Assembly: GCA_964449075.1 (NCBI GenBank)
Contig: CAYVBJ010000006.1
Coordinates: 76,709 to 140,708 of the forward strand
Reading direction: 5' to 3'
DNA: 64,000 nucleotides
Source of the DNA: CAYVBJ01 sp964449075
GTDB taxonomy: Bacteria; Bacteroidota; Rhodothermia; Balneolales; Balneolaceae
Of this stretch, positions 17,181 through 26,205 are shown piece by piece; position 1 is the stretch's first letter, and each line of letters starts with the position of its first letter. The notes under the pieces were generated by a model, which worked only from the letters and a program-made list of their open reading frames with translations, ran no database searches and had not been told where the DNA came from. A program made the translations under genes and the position numbers.

Positions 17181-19577
17181 ATGATACGGAAATTATTTTC
17201 ATTTGCTATAGCAATGCTTTTTTTTAACCAGGTTTTGCCTGCCCAGCAAATCATAAGCGGCATTGTCGTGGATTCGGAATCAGGTGAGCCTCTGCCATCG
17301 GCTAATATTCTGATTAAAGATACGTTTAGGGGTACCATCACCAACTTTGACGGAGAATTTACATTAACTCTCGAGGATGAAAAAGCAACACTGGTATTCA
17401 GGTATATCGGTTATAAGTCAACCAAGGTACGAATATCTGAAAATTCAGATTCATTCATTGAAGTCGCCCTCGAGCCCTCAATTCTTGAAATGGATGAAAT
17501 TGTTGTTACAGACAAAGATCCCGGCCTTTCTATCATGGAGCGAGTGATCGAAAGAAAAAAAATATGGAAAGAAAAGCTGAAAACATTTGAAGCAGATGCT
17601 TATACCCGGCAAAAGCTTGAAAATGACACGTCAATTGTATCCATCACGGAGAGTGTTTCGAAGCTTTTTTGGGACAGCGAAGAGGGGCACAGGGAAGTTA
17701 TCAAATCAAGGAATCAAACATCAAACATCTCGGAAAACCAGAATTTTGCAGGTGTAAACTATATACCGAATTTTTATGATGATAACATCGAAATAGCCGG
17801 TTTTGAGATGGTGGGCGTAACCCACCCGGATGCCCTGAATTTTTATGATTTCAAATTGATTGAGACACTGACTATTGATGAGAAGGCGGTTTATGAAATA
17901 GAGGTGCTGCCGAAAAGGAAACTTCAGCCGACATTTGAAGGCAGAGTGTATGTATTGGATGACGATTATGCTCTTCTGGAAGTGAAACTTATTCCAAACC
18001 GTGTTGTCAATTTTCCGCCCCCGGTTCAGGATTTCAACCTCTCTTATGAACAGCAATTCAATAACTATGGCGGCGACTTCTGGCTCCCGGTTGATATGCG
18101 TGTTACCGGTGATATACTTATAGAAATGATTGGACTTCGGTTTCCCTCAATTCGATTTAGCCAGGTATCTACTATAACGGATTATGAAATCAATGTGGAA
18201 CTGCCTGATTCGCTCTATAAAAAAGAAGAGGTTTTTTCAGTGGATTCAGTGTCTGTTGAAAATGATTCACTGGTAGCATTTAACAGAATAGAAAGGGTGC
18301 CGCTCACAACAGAAGAAGAGAGAGCCTACTCAACAATCGACAGTACCCAAACGCTTGAAAAAGCTTTTAAACCAACCGGTTTTTTGGCCGATATGATAGA
18401 TGACGATGATGATGAAAGCGGAAGTTCTTTTTTTGGCCGTACAGGTGAATTTATTCCATCCGGCTTTGGAGTTGATCTTCACTTTAATCGCGTTGACGGG
18501 TTTCATCTTGGGGGCAGTTATAAAAGGGAAATTTTGAACACTCAACTGAAAGGATTTACCGCTTACAATACCAATACAAAATTTTGGGATTATGGCGGAG
18601 AATTTTCACGTAAATTAATCCGGGGAGGACCTGTTCGAGTCACTCTAACTGGATTGTACAGGGTAGATACAGAATCAAGGTACGAATCACTTGTTTATTC
18701 AAGTACGATTAACACTGTCACTTCATTTTTTGGGGCAAGGGATTATTTTGATTACTACAGATCTGAGAGATTTACAGCCGGTTTCGAAACTCAATTCCCT
18801 GCAATTGATCTGACTGCCGGCTTTAAATTTATCAATGATTATCAGAAATCGGTTTCAGAACCGGATGTTCTTGATTACAGTCTGTTCGGCCTGCACAGTA
18901 CAAGAAGGAAAAACCCGGGAATTCAAGATGGCATACTTCGTTCGCTCAAGTTTGACCTGGAACTCAATTATGAATCGACCAATTTCGGGTTTACAGGGAG
19001 AAGACAGGCGGCGCTCAGAGTTGAGCATTCGGCCGACTGGCTGAACAGCGACTTCTCATTTACAACGGGCCGTATCGAGCTTGACTATAATATTCCGACA
19101 TTTTTCCCGCGGCGACTGTTTGCAAATACCCTGGATGTTCATGTGTCCGCTGGTACTTCATTTGGCACTGTTCCCCACCAAAGATTTGGAAGTATTGACG
19201 CATCGGTAGCAAGTTTTACACCTTTTGGAACGATCAAAACTCTTCGTCATCTGCCTTATGAGGGTGACGAGTTCTGGCTGATAACTGCTGAGCACAATTT
19301 CAGGACGATCCCTTTTGAATGGCTCGGCTTGTGGAAACTGGCAGATAAGGGAGTAGGAATAATTGTATTTGGAGGTGCTGCTGAAAGCAGAATTCGATCA
19401 GAATCAGATGTAAACTTCGAAAATGAGTTTGGGTTTACACCAAATGTTTCTGACGGCGTGCATTATGAAGCCGGCATCAGCATCAATAATATTTTAGGCG
19501 TTGCGAGGCTCGATTTTGCCAAACGGCTTGATACACCCGGTTTTTTTATCGGCTTCAGCGTGCCAAGGATATTTTAG
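17181..19577 (+). CDS. CarboxypepD_reg / DUF5686-type outer-membrane protein
   Basis: A 798-residue secreted protein. The signal peptide ends near LPAQQ (about 21). A carboxypeptidase-regulatory-like Ig domain follows (about 22-110, with GEPLPSANILIKDTFRGT and FRYIGYKS), then a DUF5686-like region and a long C-terminal stretch of alternating amphipathic strands ending in an aromatic residue (VPRIF), as expected for an outer-membrane barrel. This architecture is common in Bacteroidota surface proteins but its function is not established. An Asp-rich insert (DMIDDDDDESG, near 405) could bind cations. Monocistronic. Confidence 0.8.
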   Translation: MIRKLFSFAIAMLFFNQVLPAQQIISGIVVDSESGEPLPSANILIKDTFRGTITNFDGEFTLTLEDEKATLVFRYIGYKSTKVRISENSDSFIEVALEPSILEMDEIVVTDKDPGLSIMERVIERKKIWKEKLKTFEADAYTRQKLENDTSIVSITESVSKLFWDSEEGHREVIKSRNQTSNISENQNFAGVNYIPNFYDDNIEIAGFEMVGVTHPDALNFYDFKLIETLTIDEKAVYEIEVLPKRKLQPTFEGRVYVLDDDYALLEVKLIPNRVVNFPPPVQDFNLSYEQQFNNYGGDFWLPVDMRVTGDILIEMIGLRFPSIRFSQVSTITDYEINVELPDSLYKKEEVFSVDSVSVENDSLVAFNRIERVPLTTEEERAYSTIDSTQTLEKAFKPTGFLADMIDDDDDESGSSFFGRTGEFIPSGFGVDLHFNRVDGFHLGGSYKREILNTQLKGFTAYNTNTKFWDYGGEFSRKLIRGGPVRVTLTGLYRVDTESRYESLVYSSTINTVTSFFGARDYFDYYRSERFTAGFETQFPAIDLTAGFKFINDYQKSVSEPDVLDYSLFGLHSTRRKNPGIQDGILRSLKFDLELNYESTNFGFTGRRQAALRVEHSADWLNSDFSFTTGRIELDYNIPTFFPRRLFANTLDVHVSAGTSFGTVPHQRFGSIDASVASFTPFGTIKTLRHLPYEGDEFWLITAEHNFRTIPFEWLGLWKLADKGVGIIVFGGAAESRIRSESDVNFENEFGFTPNVSDGVHYEAGISINNILGVARLDFAKRLDTPGFFIGFSVPRIF

Positions 19578-19795
19578 AATCTATTCTTCGAGTTTGATAA
19601 TGTTTGGGCTTCGTGGTGAAAAAACAGAGGCTTCGATAAAATCACCACAGATGTGCCACGAGGTCGCGAGGACCCGAAGTTCCACGAAGGATTTTTTATT
19701 AACTCTGAGTAGCGCAGAGTTTTTGTTGGTGCTGCAAAAAAATTCCATGCAATCAGAGCAATCAGCTACATATGCGTTTTATTTTTTTACATAAA
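19578..19795. repeat. Degenerate CCACGAAG-type intergenic repeat
   Basis: The gap between the DUF5686 protein gene and the terminator carries CCACGAGGTCGCGAGG and CCACGAAGG blocks, related to CCACGAAGGCGCGAGG at about 30098 in this window. No gene is visible. Confidence 0.4.
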
Positions 19796-19824
19796 AAAAG
19801 GCGGACAATGATTGACCGCCTTTT
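19796..19824. terminator. Bidirectional intrinsic terminator
   Basis: AAAAGGCGG (19796-19804) pairs with CCGCCTTTT (19816-19824) around an 11-base loop, giving A and T tracts on both sides. It ends the leftward OmpA gene, whose stop is about 28 bases away, and can also end rightward transcripts of the DUF5686 protein gene. Confidence 0.8.
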
Positions 19825-19851
19825 AATTATATCTTTAAAAACCCGGTTAGT

Positions 19852-20808
19852 TTAGTTTCCCGGTGTGAACTGGTAAGGGTTCAGCGGGTGTGTTTCGGCT
19901 CGTCTGTTTTTACGGCAGCCCGGTGTGTTTTCATCCATTTCTGCTTCAACACATGGTACCGGAGCTTTTCCGAGTCCGCGCGAATCAATTCTGTCTTCGC
20001 TGATTCCGTTATCAGTGTAAAATTCAACCACGGAGTTGGCACGTCTTAAACTGAGACGGAGATTGTATTGATCGCCGCCGATATGATCGGTGTATGCGTC
20101 AACGCGAATTCTGAAAGCAGATACATCAATCAGGCGTTCAACATTGGATGCCAATTTGGAAGCAGCTTCATCGGTGATGTTAGAACGGTCGAATCCAAAA
20201 TTAATGGTTTGCAATTCGCCTTCACGAATGAATGGCGGATCGTTTGAATCCAGAAGATCCGTGCCCATTTCTACTTCCTGGCCATCGTCGAATCCATCGC
20301 TATCGCTGTCTGGAGCCAATGGATCTGAATTGTACTGATTTACTTCTTCTCCGTCGGTGAGTCCGTCATCATCGCTATCCGATTCAAGAGGATCGGTATT
20401 GTGCGTATTTACTTCATCGCCATCACTTAAACCGTCGCCGTCACTGTCAGAATCGAGTGGATCTGTATTGAAGGAATTCACTTCGTCTCCATCACTAAGT
20501 CCGTCATTATCAGAATCAGACTCAAGCGGATCTGTACCGTATTCGTTAATTTCTTCTCCGTCGGTAAGTCCGTCGTCATCTGAATCTGCTGTAAGCGGAT
20601 CGGTATCATGTACAAACATTTCATCATAATCTGAGAGGCCATCACCATCACTGTCGCGTTGTCTTAGCTCTTCATCGGAGAGTGACTGTAAATACTCGAG
20701 AGTAAGCGGATCGGGTTCTTCCTGAACTTGTTCGCCCGCACATCCGTAGAGGGTTAGACCGCCAACGAGAAGTCCCATCAGTATTATTTTATTTATAACT
20801 GTGTTCAT
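19852..20808 (-). CDS. OmpA-family lipoprotein with thrombospondin type-3 calcium repeats
   Basis: A 318-residue outer-membrane lipoprotein. The lipobox is TLYGC (Cys23). Six Asp-rich TSP3-like calcium-binding units (residues about 52-190) are spaced 23 residues apart, each with DSDxDGLxDGxE. An OmpA-like peptidoglycan-binding domain closes the protein (about 200-305; INFGFDRSNI, LRLSLRRANSVVEFY, RGLGKAPVPC, NRRAE). It probably links the outer membrane to peptidoglycan, with the rigid calcium-loaded linker between. Monocistronic, ended by the hairpin at 19796-19824. Confidence 0.92.
   Translation of the reverse strand: MNTVINKIILMGLLVGGLTLYGCAGEQVQEEPDPLTLEYLQSLSDEELRQRDSDGDGLSDYDEMFVHDTDPLTADSDDDGLTDGEEINEYGTDPLESDSDNDGLSDGDEVNSFNTDPLDSDSDGDGLSDGDEVNTHNTDPLESDSDDDGLTDGEEVNQYNSDPLAPDSDSDGFDDGQEVEMGTDLLDSNDPPFIREGELQTINFGFDRSNITDEAASKLASNVERLIDVSAFRIRVDAYTDHIGGDQYNLRLSLRRANSVVEFYTDNGISEDRIDSRGLGKAPVPCVEAEMDENTPGCRKNRRAETHPLNPYQFTPGN
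20238..20655 (-). repeat. In-gene tandem repeat, 69-bp period (TSP3 units)
   Basis: About six imperfect 69-base units encode the DxDxDG calcium repeats of the OmpA-family lipoprotein. Copy number could vary between strains by recombination. The mirrored ORFs on the plus strand are artefacts of this repeat. Confidence 0.8.
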
Positions 20809-20912
20809 TGTTATTAACTCCTGTAAGGTTGTTATTTAGTGTTATTAAGAGGTATATAAAGTTAAATATGTAAGACAAAATAAATAAGCATGCAGAATCA
20901 AACAAAAAGCTT

Positions 20913-20945
20913 TTTGACTTATAACTTTTTTTACTAGTATATTTA
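20913..20945 (+). promoter_or_regulatory. Bacteroidota-type promoter of tRNA-Ala
   Basis: A TTTG (20913-20916) and a TATATTTA (20938-20945) separated by 21 bases resemble the -33 TTTG and -7 TAnnTTTG elements of Bacteroidota sigma-ABfr promoters. They lie 16 bases before the mature 5' end of the tRNA. Confidence 0.4.
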
Positions 20946-20960
20946 AACTTCATAAAAAAA

Positions 20961-21034
20961 GGGGCTATAGCTCAGCTGGCTAGAGCGTCGCGCTGGCAGC
21001 GCGAAGGTCCGGGGTTCGAATCCCCGTAGCTCCA
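20961..21034 (+). tRNA. tRNA-Ala (anticodon GGC)
   Basis: A 74-base cloverleaf. The acceptor stem pairs GGGGCTA with TAGCTCC (one G-T pair) and has an A discriminator. The anticodon stem is TCGCG/CGCGA around CTGGCAG, giving anticodon GGC. The T arm contains GGGGTTCGAATCCCC. CCA is not encoded. No repeat of its 3' end is visible nearby, so it shows no sign of being an integration site. Confidence 0.96.
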
Positions 21035-21351
21035 CATTCATATCGGAATATACATATTTATAAATGCTTATTTATATAACATTTTTTTTTGGTATTAGAT
21101 TCCGTAGGTTTTAAGGTTCAAAATAACTTTCACTGCTTTCCACTTCACAATCTAAACTTTTTTGGTGTTATCTACATTATAAAAAGTCAAAAAAATTATT
21201 GTTAAATACGTAACATTTGCAGCCCGAACTCTTCTTATATAATAGGAACTACCATAAAATGATAATGTTCCCCGGATTATATTTTTACGTTGGGTCATTT
21301 ATTGACTAATTCTGAATATTATACAATGATTATACCGATACAAGTTGACTT
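21035..21351. other. AT-rich gap before the FecR/cyclase operon
   Basis: About 317 bases with low GC and several T and A runs. No ORF or RNA structure stands out. It should carry the promoter of the four-gene operon starting at 21352. Confidence 0.4.
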
Positions 21352-22551
21352 ATGGATCTGAAAAACGTTTTATTTGCCGGATTTTTCGCTTCGATTTTAT
21401 TTGCGCCGGGTTTAAATGCACAAAATAATTCGCAGATTGAGCTGGATTTACAGGCTGAGCCGCTGTTATCAAACTCGCAGCTTATCAGCCTGGTTTCACT
21501 TGCTCTTGATGAGACAGGCAGCGGGGCACGGCTATTTACATTTGCTATACAAAATATGTCAGGCGCTGAAAGTGCTCCCCTGTTTATTGAGTACACGGCA
21601 ACTACATCAAAGTTTGGTCTGATACTGGAAGCAGTGCAACGAGAGAGAACCCCATTCAGATTGCTGCCGGGGCAGGTTGTAGTAGCTTCAAATAATGATA
21701 TTGCACAATCAAGGTTACCAGGTATTTCCGGTACAATTAATTTCAGTGCAAATTTCACAAATAGCGGCGAAGATTTTCTGAACAGTCTGAAAGGAAGCAG
21801 CCAGCTGCCTGCAGATGTATACACAATTACCATGAGTATTTTTAGTAATGCTCCCGGTGCTGATGGCGGTACTTTTGAAACTTCTCAAACAGTTACAATT
21901 GGCGAAAATCTTGTTGAAGATGACGAGTCTATCTTTTCACTTTCACCCGGCGATGTTGCAGGTTCTGATATGATCATATCGAATCCTTTCCCTGAGTTCC
22001 GCTGGGAGGGCCGTCCCGATCAAACATACAGGTTGATCGTGGTGAATAAAGTGGAAGGTGAAGGCCCTGAAACGTTAATTGAGAGTGCATTGAGTACGGA
22101 TGCGGCTCGTTCGAATATGTCTGCAAACCTTTTACAATTTGAAAATTTGGATATTACAACACAGGGCACCAGTTTCCAGTTTCCGTCAACCGGCGTTCAG
22201 CCACTGAGAAGCGGAGAAACATATTATTGGCAGGTGTTTTCCGTACTTCAAACTTCGCGGGGAGAAGATATCAGATCATCTGAAATTTGGGAGTTTACAC
22301 TGTCAGATCAAAGCGGAGGAAGAAATGAAATTGCCAGGGAAGTTATTGAAGTTGACGGTGAGATATTTTTGTTACTGAGTGCAATTCTGGGTGAGGAAAA
22401 AGCTCTTGAACTGCAGGAAAACGGATACCAGCTTAGCAGCCTGGAACTGGATGATACTGAATTCAGAGGAGAGCTGGCAAATGAAAAATTGGAAGAATTG
22501 CTCGAAAAATTGCGTGAAGGTAAACTGAAATTTACAGGGAGTTCAAGATGA
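21352..22551 (+). CDS. Secreted Ig/Fn3-like protein, function unknown
   Basis: A 399-residue exported protein with a signal peptide (about 1-23, ending NAQNN). Two beta-rich segments follow. The second (about 200-320: PEFRWEGRPDQTYRLIVV then SGETYYWQVFSVL and SSEIWEFTL) looks like an Ig or Fn3-type fold. The C-terminus is a charged helical tail of about 70 residues rich in Glu and Leu. I do not recognise a named family. Its stop overlaps the start of the FecR gene by 4 bases, so the two are translationally coupled and the protein probably acts with the FecR/barrel/cyclase set in the envelope. Confidence 0.7.
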   Translation: MDLKNVLFAGFFASILFAPGLNAQNNSQIELDLQAEPLLSNSQLISLVSLALDETGSGARLFTFAIQNMSGAESAPLFIEYTATTSKFGLILEAVQRERTPFRLLPGQVVVASNNDIAQSRLPGISGTINFSANFTNSGEDFLNSLKGSSQLPADVYTITMSIFSNAPGADGGTFETSQTVTIGENLVEDDESIFSLSPGDVAGSDMIISNPFPEFRWEGRPDQTYRLIVVNKVEGEGPETLIESALSTDAARSNMSANLLQFENLDITTQGTSFQFPSTGVQPLRSGETYYWQVFSVLQTSRGEDIRSSEIWEFTLSDQSGGRNEIAREVIEVDGEIFLLLSAILGEEKALELQENGYQLSSLELDDTEFRGELANEKLEELLEKLREGKLKFTGSSR

Positions 22552-23414
22552 ACCGGGATAAAAAAATTAATATTGCACTGTTAACAATTCTGCTGACGGC
22601 ACTTTCAGGTTTTATTGCTATTGAAGTAACCTCTTCTAGTAATGATAAACCTTTTGGTTTTATCGCCAGTCATATATCGGATCTTTTTCCCGGGCATTCA
22701 AATTCAGAAAATGAAATCAATCCTGAAAACGAAATTAAGCCCGTACAGTTTGATGAAGAAAGCAGTTTTGAAATTTTGAGAAACAGGCCTCTGGCTCTTG
22801 TAACCCGGCTGATTCCAAATCTTGCAATCAGGAATGTGGATCGTAATATGCCGGCTGATAAGGGGTCGGAGCTCTTTAGCGGGGATACACTCCGTACTGA
22901 TGAAAACGGTTATGCACTTGTAGTTTTTATGGATAAAAGCACTGCCAAGGTGCGGCCACAGTCTCAAATGATTGTACGGGGTGAAATAGACAGGAATCAA
23001 AACTCACGATCGAGAATCAATTTAAATGATGGTGAGATATTTCTAGAGGTTGAAAAACGACCCAATAATGAATTGGAAGTTATTACAAGCACCACTGTTG
23101 CATCTGTTAAAGGTACTCGGTTTGGAGCAACACACACGGGTTATTTTTGGGTTGAAGAGGGTGAAGTTGAAGTTACTTTAATTGAAAGTGGTGAGACCGT
23201 AACAATAACCGATGGAATGTTTTCCCGTATAGATGATGATGAAACAAGCCTCGTTACAGGTGAACTTTCAGATGGAGAGATCGCTGAACTTGCAGAGGAT
23301 TATCGCATTCTGGATAGTGAATTAACGGAAAAACGCTTACTTTTGAGATTCAGAGACGCTAATGGTCAGCTTCGGGAAGAAGAAGTTATCTACTATGAAC
23401 AGAATAACGAGTAA
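22548..23414 (+). CDS. FecR-domain protein with N-terminal membrane anchor
   Basis: A 288-residue protein with one N-terminal hydrophobic segment (about 8-26) and a periplasmic FecR domain (about 95-230). The typical strands are GSELFSGDTLRTDENGYALVVFMDKSTAKVRP (two halves), INLNDGEIFLEVE, VITSTTVASVKGTRFGA and GYFWVEEGEVEVTL. There is no ECF sigma factor or TonB receptor nearby, so it is not a classical Fec-type anti-sigma system. FecR-like domains also occur in surface and CHASE2-linked proteins. It overlaps the previous gene by 4 bases and the next by 20. Confidence 0.8.
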   Translation: MNRDKKINIALLTILLTALSGFIAIEVTSSSNDKPFGFIASHISDLFPGHSNSENEINPENEIKPVQFDEESSFEILRNRPLALVTRLIPNLAIRNVDRNMPADKGSELFSGDTLRTDENGYALVVFMDKSTAKVRPQSQMIVRGEIDRNQNSRSRINLNDGEIFLEVEKRPNNELEVITSTTVASVKGTRFGATHTGYFWVEEGEVEVTLIESGETVTITDGMFSRIDDDETSLVTGELSDGEIAELAEDYRILDSELTEKRLLLRFRDANGQLREEEVIYYEQNNE

Positions 23415-26202
23415 TTGTACATCTAAATTACTGCTGCCAGATACATCTCAGGTTAAACCTCTCTTTTTTTTTCTCTTTTTGATTGCATTTTTCGGCGCGA
23501 ACAACAGTGCTGCCCAGACAACAGTACGGCACCAATCGCCACAGTTTGTTGAGCGACATATACCCTCGTCGCTTCGTTTTGAAATACCGTCAATTTCAGA
23601 CCAGGAGATTCTTGAAGCTCTGCTCTTTACACGTAACGGCGGCCAATCGGGTTTCAGGCAGCAAGAGACAAGAGTTGAAAACCGAACAGCTCAATTTGAT
23701 ATCCTGGTTGAATCGGATGATATCAATTCCGTCGAGTACTATTTTATGGTACGGACTGTTTCCGGTCAGCAAATTACATTTCCTGATATCAATGCGGGTG
23801 AGCCTCCCTTACAGCTTGAAGTAATCGACCAGCGGGAAGGATCTTATATCCAGGCTGATTTTATCGACGTATCCATTCTTTCGCCTGAAGAAAACAAAGT
23901 AGTTGCCGGTGAGAACTTTATTTTTGCAGCTGCTCTTTTTTACGACGATGAGGATGTGGATGGCGGGGTATTCTCACTCTATTTGAATGGGGTTGATATC
24001 AGTGAACAGGCTAAAATCACTCCTTTCATGGTAAAATTTATACCCGATTCCCTTACTCCGGGTGAACAGCATTTTCGAATTGTATTTGAAAAGGACAAAA
24101 AAAAGTATTCTGTAGCGGAGTATCGCTTCCGGACTGCAGGCAACCTGAACCTTGGCAGAACAGACCTTGTACCTGAAACAGGTGTGAAATCAACAAGGCG
24201 CCCGCCCGCCGGCACCCTGGAATTATCTTCACGAAATCAGAAAATAGCAGGTCGAACCAATGATGCTTTTGATGGAAGAGTAAGATTTTCCGGCAAGGAA
24301 GGTTTACTTTCTTATTCTGTTTCAGGCTTTTTAACATCGAGGGAGTCCTCACGGTTGCAGCCTCAGAATCGATTCAGCGGTGAGTTGCGCTACGGAAAGT
24401 GGGCTCTTCTTGAAGCAGGAGATGTGTTCCCTTACTTCTCTAACCTGTCGATTAGCGGGCGACGTGTGCGCGGACTGCTTACTGAAGTAAATGTTTTAAA
24501 TGAAAACCTTGGCCTTCAGTTTATTTATGGGGATATGAAACGAAGTATTTCAAACAGGTATTCTCCGATAGAACGGACTGAAAGAACAATTGGCGGACAG
24601 GTAGCAGATACACTTTTCTCTGTCGGGTTTGCGAATGGCGGACGCGGTTCTTTTGAGCAGAATGTTTTCGGAGCCCGGCTTTCTGTTGGAAAAGAGGAAA
24701 CTGTTCAGTTTTCGATTCACGGTCTTAAAGTGGAAGATGATATCTCATCTGTGAATGTGATCCGGGATTTCCGGGATGTAATGGAATTTGATGCCAATCT
24801 TGCTGAAAATTTAAGTGAAGATGAAATAGCCTCCCTGGAGGAAAATCCTGAACAGCTTCAGGTGAGCAGGACTAATCCAAAACCAAGAGGCAATTTTGTG
24901 GCAGGAACAGAACTTGCCATGTCATTTGATTCGAGGCGAATCCGTTTCAGGACGGAGATGGCTGCCAGTCTTCTGAATAATGATATTAACGGCGGACCGC
25001 TCGACCAGCAGAGAGCAGATGAACTTGGAGTTGAACTTGATGAAAGTACTGAATCCCTTTTTCGCAGGTTATCCCGCTTTATTGTTATCAACGACAATAT
25101 GGAAACTTTGCCATTCAAATTCAGTGAGAATGAAAACGGAACACTGGAAGTGGATGCGTTTTTTCCAGCATCGCTGCTTGCAAATCAATCAAGGCTCGAT
25201 CTGGATTATTTTAATCATAACTTTCGGCTTCAGTATCGATGGATTGGTCCCGATTATCAATCCCTTGCCAATAGTACTATACGAAGAGATGTAGCAGGTT
25301 TTACAGTCAGTGATCGTTTCCGTCTGATTCAAAATCAGCTTTTCGTAACACTCGGGTACGAAAATCTTAGGGACAACCTGGCTGACAACCGTGATGCTAC
25401 ACTAAGAACAAAAACGACAAGAACAGTATTTAGCTGGTTTCCTGTAAATCAGAAGCTTCCGGGAATTACATTATCGATGCGCTATCGAACACGGGATAAT
25501 CGGGTGGAAAGGTTTAATCCTTTTTTAGATTCACAATTTCTGAATACAGCCCTGCGTAATTTTGAAGTAGCTGAGGGAGATACCATACTGGCTGCAAATC
25601 CAAGAAATAACAGAACCCTGGCTCTTAACGGCTCGGTTAGTCAGAATTTTAATCTTTTTGAAAGTGCACACCGGGCAAGTTTCACCTACTCTTATTTGGA
25701 TACAAAGGATAATGTTTTTTTATTCGGTGATTCAGAAAGTAACTCTTTCTCGTTTTTACTGGCAAGCCGTTTTGACGGCAGGCCTTTCCAAACACGCATT
25801 GGCTGGAATGCGAGTTTTACTGAGTCGACAGGAGGGTTGACAGATATCAATATATATGCCATTGACCTCGGAGCTGATCTTTTTCTGCTTGAGAATCGTT
25901 TATCTTTTAATTCTGATGTTTCCTTCGCAAGAAATACGTTTACATCAACACGGCTGACAGTAGATGATAATAACAATCCCGTTTCATTTTTTGATAACCG
26001 GTTTGTAGCGGCGGCTGATGAAGAAGCTGACCGCAGATCAACCAATGCGTATATTTTCAGGATGGGTGCAACTTATACTATTTCTGCAAGTCATTCACTG
26101 ATTGCTTCTGCTAACTATTCCAGTATTAAAAATCGTCTCACCTCGGCCGAAAATTTTCCTGACGATCGCATTTTGCAATTACGTTACATTTTCAGATTTT
26201 AA
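23395..26202 (+). CDS. Large outer-membrane beta-barrel protein of a FecR/CHASE2 operon
   Basis: A 935-residue protein. I chose ATG at 23395 rather than the upstream in-frame codon at 23362, because it leaves a clean signal peptide (hydrophobic core FFFLFLIAFFGA, cleavage near SAAQ). The first 300 residues are beta-rich, possibly Ig-like (LLFTRNGGQSG, VDGGVFSLYLNGVDIS). The remaining 600 show alternating amphipathic strands and an aromatic C-terminus (YIFRF), as in outer-membrane barrels. It overlaps the FecR gene by 20 bases and is followed 3 bases later by the cyclase gene, so all four genes are one operon. Ligand and function are unknown. Confidence 0.75.
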   Translation: MNRITSNCTSKLLLPDTSQVKPLFFFLFLIAFFGANNSAAQTTVRHQSPQFVERHIPSSLRFEIPSISDQEILEALLFTRNGGQSGFRQQETRVENRTAQFDILVESDDINSVEYYFMVRTVSGQQITFPDINAGEPPLQLEVIDQREGSYIQADFIDVSILSPEENKVVAGENFIFAAALFYDDEDVDGGVFSLYLNGVDISEQAKITPFMVKFIPDSLTPGEQHFRIVFEKDKKKYSVAEYRFRTAGNLNLGRTDLVPETGVKSTRRPPAGTLELSSRNQKIAGRTNDAFDGRVRFSGKEGLLSYSVSGFLTSRESSRLQPQNRFSGELRYGKWALLEAGDVFPYFSNLSISGRRVRGLLTEVNVLNENLGLQFIYGDMKRSISNRYSPIERTERTIGGQVADTLFSVGFANGGRGSFEQNVFGARLSVGKEETVQFSIHGLKVEDDISSVNVIRDFRDVMEFDANLAENLSEDEIASLEENPEQLQVSRTNPKPRGNFVAGTELAMSFDSRRIRFRTEMAASLLNNDINGGPLDQQRADELGVELDESTESLFRRLSRFIVINDNMETLPFKFSENENGTLEVDAFFPASLLANQSRLDLDYFNHNFRLQYRWIGPDYQSLANSTIRRDVAGFTVSDRFRLIQNQLFVTLGYENLRDNLADNRDATLRTKTTRTVFSWFPVNQKLPGITLSMRYRTRDNRVERFNPFLDSQFLNTALRNFEVAEGDTILAANPRNNRTLALNGSVSQNFNLFESAHRASFTYSYLDTKDNVFLFGDSESNSFSFLLASRFDGRPFQTRIGWNASFTESTGGLTDINIYAIDLGADLFLLENRLSFNSDVSFARNTFTSTRLTVDDNNNPVSFFDNRFVAAADEEADRRSTNAYIFRMGATYTISASHSLIASANYSSIKNRLTSAENFPDDRILQLRYIFRF

Positions 26203-26205
26203 TGC

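Noticed and set aside
20090..20629. Ser-rich repeat ORFs on the plus strand
   Set aside because: They are the reverse reading of the Asp-rich TSP3 repeats in the OmpA-family gene.
20961..21351. tRNA-Ala as an integration site
   Set aside because: No repeat of its 3' end, integrase or composition shift is visible in the flanks.
22548..23414. FecR as an anti-sigma factor of a Fec-type system
   Set aside because: No ECF sigma factor or TonB-dependent receptor lies nearby, and the partners are a barrel and a CHASE2 cyclase.
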